Shown one piece after another: positions 17,661 through 26,440 of a stretch of 42,959 nucleotides of DNA (within the stretch, counting starts at the first letter, position 1; each line of letters starts with the position of its first letter). The position numbers and the translations under genes are program-made. Below the pieces are notes generated by a model. The model searched no databases, was not told where the DNA came from, and saw only the letters and a program-made list of their open reading frames with translations. This DNA comes from JAUWMI01 sp964630455 (lineage in GTDB: Bacteria; Sumerlaeota; Sumerlaeia; MWCT01; JAUWMI01): NCBI GenBank assembly GCA_964630455.1, contig CAZVVA010000003.1, positions 1-42,959 of the forward strand, given 5' to 3'.

Positions 17661-18368
17661 GTGGATTTCCACGCGTCTATGAAAACCCGATATTCAAACC
17701 GCTGGGATTTAAGCCCCAGAGACGCCATCGCCTTGCAGACCAGACTGGCCAGCCGGGGTAGGCTGAAAAATGCTGTGCGCTATCGAGACATTCGGACGAT
17801 CGCCGGCGCAGATGTGGCCTATTCGCAGGCAACAGATTATTGCTTTGCAGCAGTTGTGGTATTAAGATTTCCGGAGCTGAGCGTTATTGAGGAAGCCACG
17901 CACGTTTGCAAGGCGCCTTATCCCTATGTTCCGGGTCTTCTTACGTTTCGCGAAGCCCCGGTCTTGATCCAGGCATTTGCTAGGATTCGCACAGCACCCG
18001 ACGTCCTGGTGTTTGACGGTCAGGGGATTGCCCACCCTCGGCGTATGGGATTGGCGACCCACCTTGGCATCCTTTTTGATCGCCCGTCAATCGGATGCGC
18101 AAAGAGCCGCCTGTGGGGGCATTATGCAGAGCCGGGCAATCTGGCGGGAAGCTGGGTCGCGCTACGAGACAAGCGTAATCGCACTATTGGGTCTGTTTTG
18201 CGAACAAAACGTGGATGCCGGCCTGTTTTTCTCTCCCCAGGCCACAAAGTTACCCTACCACTGGCCCGGAAGATTATCCTTCGCACTGTGACACACTACC
18301 GTATTCCCGAAGTAACACGTCTCCCACACCTGCTGGCGAATACGCTGCGGCGAGATTACCAACGCTAG
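17661..18368 (+). CDS. nfi: Endonuclease V (deoxyinosine 3' endonuclease)
   Basis: DNA repair nuclease that nicks DNA one base 3' of deoxyinosine. The RNase-H-like fold and active-site residues are intact: Asp51 in AGADVAY, the wedge segment PYVPGLLTFREAP with Glu98, DGQGIAHPRRMGLATHLG with Asp119, and Lys148 in GCAKSRL. The first start is GTG at 17661. ATG at 17679 gives an equally natural N-terminus (MKTRYSNRWDLSPRDAIALQ). Neither has a good Shine-Dalgarno. It stands alone between two hairpin repeats and converges with the radical SAM gene. Length 235 is normal. Confidence 0.95.
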   Translation: MDFHASMKTRYSNRWDLSPRDAIALQTRLASRGRLKNAVRYRDIRTIAGADVAYSQATDYCFAAVVVLRFPELSVIEEATHVCKAPYPYVPGLLTFREAPVLIQAFARIRTAPDVLVFDGQGIAHPRRMGLATHLGILFDRPSIGCAKSRLWGHYAEPGNLAGSWVALRDKRNRTIGSVLRTKRGCRPVFLSPGHKVTLPLARKIILRTVTHYRIPEVTRLPHLLANTLRRDYQR

Positions 18369-18375
18369 CAGACGA

Positions 18376-18400
18376 GGACAGGCACTAGGCCTGCCCCTAC
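18376..18400 (-). repeat. GTAGGGGC-type hairpin repeat between convergent genes
   Basis: On the minus strand it begins GTAGGGGCAGGC and folds back on GCCTGTCC with one mismatch around a short loop. It lies between the stops of nfi and the radical SAM gene and could serve as a bidirectional transcription end. It shares its left edge with the elements at 17604, 38085 and 38342. Confidence 0.55.
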
Positions 18401-18457
18401 GTTTTCATGTGCAAGTGGAGTTCTTCGTTGGACAATCGCGTGGCAACCGCCGATGCC

Positions 18458-19930
18458 TTATGCAGTACGGTCCGATTGAAGCAGGTGTCTCAGGCGCAGC
18501 CACGCTGCCTTGAGATAGTTCAATACAGTTGGCAGCGATCCAGCGTGTCGCAATGTGCGCAAAATATACTTTGGCCGTAACGAAAGACGCAGCAATGCCC
18601 TTTTTCGCCATCGTGTGAGATCCTCAGCAGATAGGGTGTACGTCCGCACAACACCGTGCGCATAGCTGCCCTGGTGTAATTGTTCCGTCTGCAATAGCTC
18701 TTCCCGTACGGCAATATCATAGAATTCCGTGCCTGGAAGCGGATAGGCGATATTGATGTCGAAAAAGTCCGTGTCCAGCTCGCGCGCGAACTTAAAGGTT
18801 TGCTTTAAGGTTTGCCACGTTTCCCAAGGCAAACCAATCACATAGAATGCATGGGTTCGCAATCCATGACGCCGACAAATGCGCATCGCCTCACGTGCTT
18901 GCTCGAGTGTGGTGGTCTTCTTCATCTTCTGCAAAAGTTCCTGCGCACCGCTTTCAACACCAAATGCCACGACCCAGCATCCAGCCCGTTTCATCCACTC
19001 TGCCCGCTCGTCGTCTATGGTATCTACACGGCTATTGCATCCCCAGCGAATCCGTAGACCCTTTTCGCAAATCAGCTGACAGAGCTCTATCACCCATCGC
19101 TTGTTCATAGTAAGGGTGTCGCCATGGAAGAGAAACTCCTGGATGCCGTGGCGGTTTATACACTCCTCAATCTCCGCCACGATATTCTGCGGCGACCGCA
19201 GGCGTAGCCGATAGTGCGACAACCGGCCTGCCGGGCAGAAAATGCACCGGCCAGGACAACCACGGTTAGCGTAAATTACTGTCAGCCGTTTCCCGGTCTC
19301 AGGACTCCGATAGAGATTGTTATCCAACAAATCTCTTGCCGGAAAGGGGAGAGTATCGAGGTTTTCAATAAGCGGACGCTCAGCCGTTTGAAATACAAGT
19401 GGGAGCTCACTGTCAACACTGGATCGACATAGGATGCCTGTAACATCCTTCAGCGATTTTCCTGCAATAATGTCATAAAGAGTATACTCCGCCTCACCCA
19501 GGAGGATGATATCGAGCAATGGATTCTGGCCAAGTATCTCTTCACTGAAGATAGTCAGATACTCGCCCTTGCCAATTGTGACGATGCCCGGGTCAGATTC
19601 CTTGGCCAATTCACAGACGTGAAGGTCGTCACGCACAGTAGCCGTGGTTGTATTGAAAACCAGATAATGCGGCGAAAACTCGTGAAGCTCGCGGACGATG
19701 GCGTGCAAACCTTGCCCTAAGGCCGGATAGTCTACAATACGAACCATTGCGCCGGCCTTCCGTGCCATCGCTCCCAGATATGCAAGATCAATTGGAGCAA
19801 AAACGACCTGCACGGTCTGATCCTCGACTCGAGACTGGCAGCGGTCATCGCGCCGATACAGCCCGGAAGGTGGATTGATGATCAAAACCCGCTTTTGCGA
19901 TTGCTTATCCATCATATCAGACTGAAACAT
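18458..19930 (-). CDS. B12-binding radical SAM protein
   Basis: Iron-sulfur enzyme with an N-terminal cobalamin-binding-like domain (residues 12-165, starting VLIINPPSGLY) and a radical SAM barrel. The cluster motif CPGRCIFC gives Cys225, Cys229 and Cys232. FLFHGDTLTMN, WGCNSRVDTID, FGVESGAQELLQKMKK and AYPLPGTEFYD are the standard later strands. Such proteins perform methylations, rearrangements and lipid modifications. The substrate cannot be read from sequence, and no partner gene is adjacent. The start could be the ATG at 19930, or the ATG pair about 15-18 bases further in, which gives MMDKQSQKRVLIINPP. No start has a clear Shine-Dalgarno. Length 490 is typical. Confidence 0.9.
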   Translation of the reverse strand: MFQSDMMDKQSQKRVLIINPPSGLYRRDDRCQSRVEDQTVQVVFAPIDLAYLGAMARKAGAMVRIVDYPALGQGLHAIVRELHEFSPHYLVFNTTTATVRDDLHVCELAKESDPGIVTIGKGEYLTIFSEEILGQNPLLDIILLGEAEYTLYDIIAGKSLKDVTGILCRSSVDSELPLVFQTAERPLIENLDTLPFPARDLLDNNLYRSPETGKRLTVIYANRGCPGRCIFCPAGRLSHYRLRLRSPQNIVAEIEECINRHGIQEFLFHGDTLTMNKRWVIELCQLICEKGLRIRWGCNSRVDTIDDERAEWMKRAGCWVVAFGVESGAQELLQKMKKTTTLEQAREAMRICRRHGLRTHAFYVIGLPWETWQTLKQTFKFARELDTDFFDINIAYPLPGTEFYDIAVREELLQTEQLHQGSYAHGVVRTYTLSAEDLTRWRKRALLRLSLRPKYILRTLRHAGSLPTVLNYLKAAWLRLRHLLQSDRTA

Positions 19931-20329
19931 GTATAGACAATTGCGTATTTATGCGTGAAGAACTTGATCTTACGTTCCAAGGAAAACGGCTCTTAGTCAA
20001 CAGGATAATTCCTTACCCCACCCCTGGGGAAGAAAAGGGCATACTTACTTTACCTGCTTTTTCTTGACACCTGAAAAACCGTTCCTATACGATTGGCGTA
20101 CTTGTTATTGGGTTTACGCCTTTTACAGGTTTCGTCGAATTTAAAAACCAACATTTGTGGCAGGTGCAGCGGAAGAGAGCATAACAAATTCTCGATCTTG
20201 TTTGAATTCCAGGGCACCAGTAACAACGTTCAATGATTTCCATGCAATACGCTCGCCCTACCATTCTGTTTCAAAAGGCGTATCAGCTGCCTCAGTTTTC
20301 AAGCGGAGCATAGATGGGAGCATAGATGA
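19931..20329. other. Divergent intergenic region between the radical SAM gene and lysS
   Basis: About 400 bp. It contains a good plus-strand promoter (20064-20093), and a possible long lysS leader follows it. An open frame drawn upstream of lysS from 20157 is not in the frame of the lysS N-terminus and is not a gene. No riboswitch or T-box-like structure was recognised. Confidence 0.5.
20064..20093 (+). promoter_or_regulatory. Probable promoter of the lysS-lol transcript
   Basis: Perfect TTGACA at 20064-20069, with TATACG (20086, 16-bp spacer) or TACGAT (20088, 18-bp spacer) as the -10. Transcription would start near 20100 and leave a leader of about 230 bases before lysS. Confidence 0.6.
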
Positions 20330-21848
20330 ATGTCGGATGAGATTATTAAAAATCGGTACCAGAAAGCAGAGGCCCTTCGCGAACAAGGGATCAATCCTTT
20401 TGTTAACCGCTACACAACTGAGCAAAAGAGTAGCGAGATACTTGCCGATGCAGACGTCCTGNNNNNNNNNNGACGTCCTGATCAGCTCGGAACAGCCGGT
20501 CAGTGTAGCTGGAAGGGTGCTGGCGATTCGCACTTTGGGCAAAGCAGCGTTCTTCCATATGCAAGATGGAATGGGAAAAATTCAAATCTACGTCAAGCAA
20601 GGCATGGTAAGCGACGAAGGTTATCGCCTTCTAAAGCAGTATATTGACACCGGTGACATTGTTGGCATTCAAGGTACGGTTTTTAGAACAAAAACCGGGG
20701 AAGTAACAATTGGTGCTAGGCAATTGCAGTTGTTGACAAAGTCTATGAGGCCTCTGCCTGAGAAATGGCACGGACTACGCGATCAAGAAACACGCTACCG
20801 GCAACGATACGTTGATCTGATCGTGAATGAAAATGTGCGGCGTACGTTCGAGCTGCGAAGCAAAATTGTTAGCAGCTTTCGACGCTACCTCGACAGCCAG
20901 GGCTACATTGAAGTCGAGACCCCTATGATGCAGCCCGTCTACGGCGGGGCACTGGCAAGACCTTTTACCACCTACCATAATACTCTTGATATGCCACTAT
21001 TTCTGCGCATAGCGCCGGAACTCTATCTAAAACGCCTGGTGGTTGGCGGTTTTGAAAAGGTCTACGAGATTAATCGCAACTTTCGCAACGAGGGCATCTC
21101 GACGCAGCACAATCCGGAATTCACCATGCTCGAGCTATACACTGCGTACTGGGACTATACTGATATGATGCAGTTTCTGGAAAAGATGATCAAGGTGGTA
21201 TGCCAGGATGTCCTGGGCTGCTTGCAGTTCGACTATCTGGATGATAGAATAAATCTCGAAAGCAAGTGGGAACATTTTACAATGCTCAAAGCGATCGAGC
21301 GGACAACGGGACTGCGGTTGCGCTGGTCGGATAGCGAAGAAGAGATTCGCAGCGCCCTCGGGAAGCGCATTGAAGAGGATGAAGGGCTGTCACCACCGGA
21401 GCTGATCATGGCCCTTTTCGAGCAGGAAGTTGAGCCCCAATTGGTACAGCCAACGTTTATTACCGAGTTTCCTCGCGCTTTGAGTCCGCTCGCTAAACAT
21501 AAACCTGATGATCCCCTTGTTGCTGAGCGATTTGAGCTCTTCATCGGACGTTTGGAAACTGCCAATGCCTACACAGAGATTAATGATCCCAGAGAACAAT
21601 ATGAGCGTTTCCAGGAACAGGCGGAGTTGCGCAAGGCGGGCAAATTGGAAGCCTTCATGATGGATGAGGATTACATTCGGGCGCTGGAGTACGGAATGCC
21701 ACCAACGTGTGGCCTGGGCGTTGGCGTTGATCGGCTCGTAATGTTGCTGACCAACTGTTCCTCCATTCGCGATAGTATCCTCTTTCCTCTTATGCGGCCG
21801 GAGAGCTCCGCATCACCACAGGAAGTGCAGGACCCAACGGATGGTTAA
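20330..21848 (+). CDS. lysS: Class II lysyl-tRNA synthetase, interrupted by a 10-N assembly gap
   Basis: Charges tRNA-Lys. The N-terminus (MSDEIIKNRYQKAEALREQG) is in one frame up to the Ns at 20462-20471. The OB-fold and catalytic domain continue in another frame after them. Conserved parts include VAGRVLAIRTLGKAAFFHMQ, RYRQRYVDLIVN, motif 2 FRNEGISTQHNPEFTMLELY and motif 3 GLGVGVDRLVMLL. The 9-mer GACGTCCTG flanks the Ns on both sides. Deleting one copy plus the Ns (19 bases) restores a single 499-residue frame of normal length, so the break is most simply an assembly artefact and not a pseudogene. GGGAG lies 10 bases before the ATG. lolC/E follows after 65 bp. Confidence 0.93.
20462..20471. 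other. Scaffold gap (10 N) with duplicated 9-bp edges
   Basis: Ten undetermined bases join GACGTCCTG (20453-20461) to a second GACGTCCTG (20472-20480). This is what a scaffolder leaves when two contigs overlap by too few bases to be merged. Confidence 0.9.
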
Positions 21849-21913
21849 TCTGGCGCCTTTAACCTTTGGCGACATCACCCACGGACGCATTCATTCAGGA
21901 GCCTGATCTTACT

Positions 21914-23131
21914 ATGACATTTGAGCGGTTCATAAGTTTTCGCTATCTCCTGTCCAAAGAGCACAGGGCCCTTGTCTCGATCATCACGATCATCTCGATT
22001 CTCGGTGTTATGCTCGGCGTAGGCGCGCTGATCGTGGTGATTTCTGTGATGGATGGCTTCGACAATGAGCTGGTGAGCAAGATGATGGGGGTCTTTTCGC
22101 ACATTGAAATCTGGCAGGGATGGCAAGAAGAAATGACGGATTACGAGCAGGTGATTGCAAAGGTCAGCAACGTGCCCGGGGTTGTGGCTGCAGCACCGAT
22201 CATTACCCGTCAGGCGCTGCTTCAACCCTCGACAGGCATTGAAACCCAGAAGGTCGGTGTGGAGTTTCGCGGCGTTGATCCTGAGCGTGAAAGCCAAGTA
22301 ACTTCATTTGGTAAGGATGTTGTCGCAGGCACTGGCTCGCCCGGCTGGCGTGAAGTGGTTATTGGCTGGAAGCTGTCCCAGCGACTCGGACTGACCGTGG
22401 GTGATGATGTGTATGCTATTACGAAGCTGGCCAGGACTGCAAATGGGCCCGTTGCTAAAATTGCCAGACTTAAGGTTGTCGGTGTATTCAAATCCGGACT
22501 ATACGACGTGGATTCAGCGTTTGTATATTCCAATCTGGCCACGGTGCGAAGCATCTTTCTCCTTGGCGAGGGCGTGGATTGTGTGCATCTGCACGTCGGG
22601 GATCCGTACAAGGTCAGGCAGATCAAAGAGCGCATTGCCAGGGAGCTCAGTGGACACCGTAAGATCCGCAGCTGGGACGAGCTGAACCGGGCGTTCTTCA
22701 ATGCCCTGCGCATGGAAAAACTCGTGATGTTTATTATTCTGATGCTTATTATTGTTGTTGCCGCTTTTAACATCGTTGGCACTCTCATTATGATTGTCAC
22801 GCAAAAGACACGCGAGATCGGCGTCTTAAAATCAATGGGTGCTAACAACACGAGCGTTCTCAAGATTTTTCTTTTTTATGGAGTCACGATTGGGATTGTT
22901 GGAACTGCGGTTGGAGTGGTGCTCGGAATTGGGCTGTGTGGGCTCTTGAGGTTGATTCGTTACGACCTTCCCGATGCGGTCTATGGTATAGACACCTTGC
23001 CGGTCTTAGTAGAGCCACTGACTGTTCTCATTATTGTTACGGCGTCGCTGGCAATTTGTATACTGGCCTCCCTTGTGCCAGCCTGGCAGGCGTCTCGCTT
23101 AGATCCTGTTGAGGCATTGCGCTATGAATAG
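21914..23131 (+). CDS. Lipoprotein-releasing ABC transporter permease (LolC/LolE family)
   Basis: Inner-membrane permease of the Lol system, which extracts outer-membrane lipoproteins from the inner membrane. It has the MacB/FtsX-type four-helix topology: one N-terminal helix (about residues 18-45), a large periplasmic domain, and three C-terminal helices including MLIIVVAAFNIVGTLIMIV. Family landmarks are FISFRYLL at the start, TREIGVLKSMGA before the third helix, and PAWQASRLDPVEALRYE at the end. The ATG at 21914 is chosen over an upstream TTG because CAGGAG precedes it and it gives the usual N-terminus. Only one permease gene is present, so it probably works as a homodimer (LolF-like). lolD overlaps its end by 8 bp. 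Confidence 0.93.
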   Translation: MTFERFISFRYLLSKEHRALVSIITIISILGVMLGVGALIVVISVMDGFDNELVSKMMGVFSHIEIWQGWQEEMTDYEQVIAKVSNVPGVVAAAPIITRQALLQPSTGIETQKVGVEFRGVDPERESQVTSFGKDVVAGTGSPGWREVVIGWKLSQRLGLTVGDDVYAITKLARTANGPVAKIARLKVVGVFKSGLYDVDSAFVYSNLATVRSIFLLGEGVDCVHLHVGDPYKVRQIKERIARELSGHRKIRSWDELNRAFFNALRMEKLVMFIILMLIIVVAAFNIVGTLIMIVTQKTREIGVLKSMGANNTSVLKIFLFYGVTIGIVGTAVGVVLGIGLCGLLRLIRYDLPDAVYGIDTLPVLVEPLTVLIIVTASLAICILASLVPAWQASRLDPVEALRYE

Positions 23132-23807
23132 TGTGCTTGAGGCAATTGAAGTCAAGAAGAATTTCTCTGACGCGCACCGCGTGCTGGAGGTTCTCAAGGG
23201 AGTGAATCTTTGCGTCCAGAAGGGCGAATCCATAGCAATCGCAGGAGTATCAGGCGCTGGGAAAAGCACGCTCCTTCATCTGCTTGGTGCACTGGATCGT
23301 CCCAGTGCAGGCACGATTATTCTCGCCGGGCATGATTACAATGACCTGAAGGACAAAGAACTGGCTCGGATTCGCAATCGCAGAGTCGGCTTCATTTTTC
23401 AATTCCATCATCTGCTTGCGGAATTCTCCGCGCTGGAAAATGTTATGATCCCTTCCTTGATCAACGGGTCGCCTCGTGAGGAGGTAACAAAGCGCGCAAA
23501 GCTACTGCTTGAGGAAGTTGGACTTGGTGAACGCTTGAACCATCGGCCTGCGAAGCTATCAGGTGGTGAACAGCAGCGTGTTGCTCTGACACGCGCCTTG
23601 GTCAATGACCCTGACCTAGTGCTGGCCGATGAGCCCACAGGCGACCTGGATCTCAATACTGGCGCCGAGATGATCAATCTTATCTGGGCCCATACGGTTG
23701 AGCGTGGGAAATCCCTTGTTATTGTAACTCACGACCCGGAAATTGCCTCTAAGGCTCACCGCATATATCGCCTTCACAATGGCATCCTGTGTGACGAAAA
23801 AGCTTGA
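23124..23807 (+). CDS. lolD: Lipoprotein-releasing system ATP-binding protein
   Basis: ATPase of the Lol exporter and partner of the permease encoded immediately upstream. It has Walker A GVSGAGKST, Q-loop FQFHHLLAEFSALENV, signature LSGGEQQR, Walker B VLADEPTGDLD and the switch histidine in VIVTHD. The ATG at 23124 lies inside the permease end (ATGAATAG overlap) and is preferred to the TTG at 23109, since it gives the usual short N-terminus and tight coupling. Length 227. The order lysS, lolC/E, lolD is a recurring arrangement in several didermic phyla. Confidence 0.95.
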   Translation: MNSVLEAIEVKKNFSDAHRVLEVLKGVNLCVQKGESIAIAGVSGAGKSTLLHLLGALDRPSAGTIILAGHDYNDLKDKELARIRNRRVGFIFQFHHLLAEFSALENVMIPSLINGSPREEVTKRAKLLLEEVGLGERLNHRPAKLSGGEQQRVALTRALVNDPDLVLADEPTGDLDLNTGAEMINLIWAHTVERGKSLVIVTHDPEIASKAHRIYRLHNGILCDEKA

Positions 23808-23896
23808 AAACCTGCAAAAATGTGCTATGAGGACTACATGCATTGGCTAAAGCACCGATTTTTCTCAGCGCCGGTTCGGCAGAGGAGGTAACACGG

Positions 23897-24775
23897 TTGG
23901 GCCTGAAAATTTATCTTAATGGAAAATACGTAGACGAACGAAATGCTAAGATTAGCATCTTTGATCATGGCGTGCTTTACGGCGATGGCGTCTTTGAAGG
24001 TATTCGCGCCTATAAGGGTTGTATATTTCGCCTTAAACAGCATCTCGAGCGGCTGTACGCCTCTGCAAAATATATCATGCTGAAAATCCCGTTGACTCCC
24101 GGTCAGATGACCGATGTTGTGGTCAATACCTGTCGGATGAACAAGATTAAGGATGGCTATATTCGATTGGTAGTTACACGTGGGCCAGGCACTCTGGGAT
24201 TATCTCCATGGCTCTGCACGAAGCCTACCATTTTCGTTATTGCCGACCGCATCAAACTGTATCCCGAGGAATTTTACAAGAACGGTTTATCTATAGTTAC
24301 AGTACCCACACTGCGCAATTTGCCGGAAACAACTAATCCGCGCGTGAAGTCGCTCAACTATCTCAATAATATTCTTGCCAAGATCGAGGCGCATAACTCT
24401 GGCGTGCAAGAAGCATTAATGCTCAATCAGCGGGGCTATGTGGTTGAATGTTCCGGCGAGAATATCTTTATCGTAAAAAGCAGTACGCTCTATACGCCTC
24501 CCGTCTACCTCGGCGCCCTGAAAGGCATCACCCGTGATTGTATCATCGGGATTGCCACTCACCTTGGCTTCCGCGTGATCGAAGAACCCTTCACGCGCTT
24601 CGATGTCTTTGACGCTGATGAGTGTTTCCTCACCGGCACGGCTGCGGAGGGCATTCCCGTCGTGAAGGTTGATAATCGCATCATTGGGAACGGAAAGCCC
24701 GGGAAGATCACGAAATTGCTCATTAGGAAATATCGCGACATAACGGCAACCGACGGCGTTATGATTTACTCATGA
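23897..24775 (+). CDS. ilvE: Class IV aminotransferase, branched-chain amino acid type
   Basis: PLP-dependent fold-type IV enzyme, probably interconverting Leu, Ile and Val with their 2-oxo acids. The PLP lysine is Lys151 in NPRVKSLNYLNN. The N-terminus KIYLNGKYVDERNAKIS, FDHGVLYGDGVFEGIRAY, VECSGENIF and GITRDCII fit the IlvE group better than D-amino acid transaminase or aminodeoxychorismate lyase, though substrate is inferred. A TTG start at 23897 is preferred to the TTG at 23843: GAGGAGGT lies 8 bases upstream and the resulting 292 residues match the family. It lies 90 bp after lolD and is followed by a strong terminator, so it is probably the last gene of the lysS-lol transcript. Confidence 0.88.
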   Translation: MGLKIYLNGKYVDERNAKISIFDHGVLYGDGVFEGIRAYKGCIFRLKQHLERLYASAKYIMLKIPLTPGQMTDVVVNTCRMNKIKDGYIRLVVTRGPGTLGLSPWLCTKPTIFVIADRIKLYPEEFYKNGLSIVTVPTLRNLPETTNPRVKSLNYLNNILAKIEAHNSGVQEALMLNQRGYVVECSGENIFIVKSSTLYTPPVYLGALKGITRDCIIGIATHLGFRVIEEPFTRFDVFDADECFLTGTAAEGIPVVKVDNRIIGNGKPGKITKLLIRKYRDITATDGVMIYS

Positions 24776-24830
24776 GACGGCTGGCGCGTTAGCCGCAGCA
24801 ACGCGTTCAATACCTAATAAATTTAGCTAT

Positions 24831-24871
24831 GGGAAAAGGGGCTGTAGCTAGCACCCTTTTTCCATTTTTTT
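24831..24871 (+). terminator. Strong rho-independent terminator after the aminotransferase gene
   Basis: GGGAAAAGGG (24831-24840) pairs with CCCTTTTTCC (24854-24863) around a 13-base loop and is followed by seven Ts (24865-24871). It closes the lysS-lol-aminotransferase transcript. Confidence 0.9.
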
Positions 24872-25222
24872 GTTTAATAACAGGGTTGCAGCTATGTGTT
24901 CACATATACGGGTTCCCAGAAACGAGCGCATGGCCCGGGTAATGCGGCACGCTCTGATAGCACCATGCACGACTCTTATCTGGAACGAAACGAGTGCCAG
25001 GTAACTCCTCTCTTTTTGCATTGACATCAAGCCTCTTCGCTCTTACGTTTATGAGATAAACGAGTGTGCGTTGTGTACGCTTTTCTTATGGTGACTGGGT
25101 TTTTGTTTGGCGCGTACTTCTGGTGGTCAACGAATCGTGCGAGGCAATGCTTGGCACGCGATATGCAAGGTATAATTCAGGGCGAGCAGAGCGATCCAAT
25201 GGCAGACAGGGCCAGATTAGAT
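24872..25222. other. Intergenic region upstream of the sugar ABC importer
   Basis: About 350 bp. The binding-protein frame is open back to 25064, but the lipoprotein signal peptide begins later. A perfect TATAAT at 25171-25176 has only a poorly spaced TTGGCA (25151-25156, 14 bp). If used, transcription starts near 25183 and the true start codon must be downstream. No operator palindrome was recognised. Confidence 0.4.
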
Positions 25223-26440
25223 ATGGGATTAGTAGGGATGCTCAGGCGGCTCGCGGCATTTGGCCTGATAGGGCTGGCTCTGCTTGGCAGTCTTCTCCTG
25301 GCGTGCCAGGGCCAGCGAGAGGCATCGCTTACGTTCTATCTGGCTGTCCTGCCTTCCGAAAAAGAAGCATATCAGCCGCTTCTACGCGATTTTTCCAAGC
25401 AGACCGGCATCGCTGTGAACCTCGTAGCCCAGCAGTATGCCGAAATTCGCCGTGCTCTCCAGGCTGAAGTGATCGCCGGCCGAGGTCTGGCGGACGTGAT
25501 TGAGGTGGATGTCTACTATCTGGCCGCAATGCAATCGCTGGTTACAGACCTCACCCCACTTATGAATGCGGAGACCCTCACGGGGATCAACGCCGAAGCT
25601 CTGGAGGCGGGACGGTTTGATGGTAGCCTCTATTATCTTCCTCATCGCTTATCCTGGCAAGCTATGGTCTACAATTCGCACTATATCGAGAATCCTCCCG
25701 CAACCTGGGAGGAGCTGCTCGACGTGGCTAGGCGCTATCCGGGTCGTATGGGACTTAAGGCTGCACAATACGAAGGACTCACCTGCGATATTCTCTCCTT
25801 TGTATGGCAGGCAGGTGGCGATCCTCTCCGAATGAACGACGCCGGCTGCTTAGCGGCAATGAACTTCTTGGCTGCCTATGGAGAGGCATTGAATCCATCT
25901 GCCCGAAGCTACAAGGAGAACTCTGTCCTGGAAGCGCAGCAGAAGGAAGAGATTTACCTGCATTTCAACTGGCCGTTCGTGGTGCCATTGCTCCAGGAGA
26001 AACAGCTATTGCCCGAGCCAAATGTAGTGGCTCCCCTTCCTGCCGGACCTGAAGGCAAAGCTGCGGCTATGGGTGGTGGGTATCTTGCGATATCCAGCGT
26101 GGCTCCTCATCCGCAGGAGGCAGCCCGGCTTGTTCGCTTTCTTGCCAGCGCTCAAGCACAGCGGTTCTTTGTGAAGCATCTTGGCTGGATGCCTACTCGC
26201 CCGGAAGCCTGGGATGCACTGCCTCAGGAGATGCGCAAAGTATATCATGGGTTCATTGAGATGGCACCACATGTCAAACCCCGGCCACCAGTTGAATACT
26301 ATGAATCTCTCAGTCGGCTGTGGCAGCAGGCATTTCGCGACATCGTGTTTGACCACAAGCCCGTGAAAGAAACCATGGATCACTACGCGGCACAGGCCGC
26401 AACCTTGAGAGGAAATAGCCCCGCGGAGAATGTCCGTTAG
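25223..26440 (+). CDS. Extracellular sugar-binding lipoprotein of an ABC importer
   Basis: Family 1 (MalE-like) solute-binding protein. The signal sequence runs through LRRLAAFGLIGLALLGSLLLAC, with LLAC as lipobox, so the mature protein is lipidated. The mature part starts with EASLTFYLAVLPSEKEAYQP, shows the GLADVIEVDVYYLAAM hinge region and a C-terminal helical region rich in aromatic residues. The frame is open upstream to 25064. ATG at 25223 or 25238 is preferred because a lipoprotein signal should be close to the N-terminus. The substrate is unknown. The trehalose genes downstream make trehalose or a related glucoside a reasonable guess (compare LpqY-SugABC and TreT-linked importers). 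It overlaps the permease gene by 11 bp. Confidence 0.9.
   Translation: MGLVGMLRRLAAFGLIGLALLGSLLLACQGQREASLTFYLAVLPSEKEAYQPLLRDFSKQTGIAVNLVAQQYAEIRRALQAEVIAGRGLADVIEVDVYYLAAMQSLVTDLTPLMNAETLTGINAEALEAGRFDGSLYYLPHRLSWQAMVYNSHYIENPPATWEELLDVARRYPGRMGLKAAQYEGLTCDILSFVWQAGGDPLRMNDAGCLAAMNFLAAYGEALNPSARSYKENSVLEAQQKEEIYLHFNWPFVVPLLQEKQLLPEPNVVAPLPAGPEGKAAAMGGGYLAISSVAPHPQEAARLVRFLASAQAQRFFVKHLGWMPTRPEAWDALPQEMRKVYHGFIEMAPHVKPRPPVEYYESLSRLWQQAFRDIVFDHKPVKETMDHYAAQAATLRGNSPAENVR

Noticed and set aside
20157..20461. Upstream extension of the lysS C-terminal frame
   Set aside because: It only looks open because the gap shifts the frame. The real LysRS N-terminus is in the other frame from 20330.
24848..25030. 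Minus-strand 60-codon frame near the aminotransferase terminator
   Set aside because: Its end runs into the terminator hairpin, its composition is unlike a protein family, and the start context is weak.
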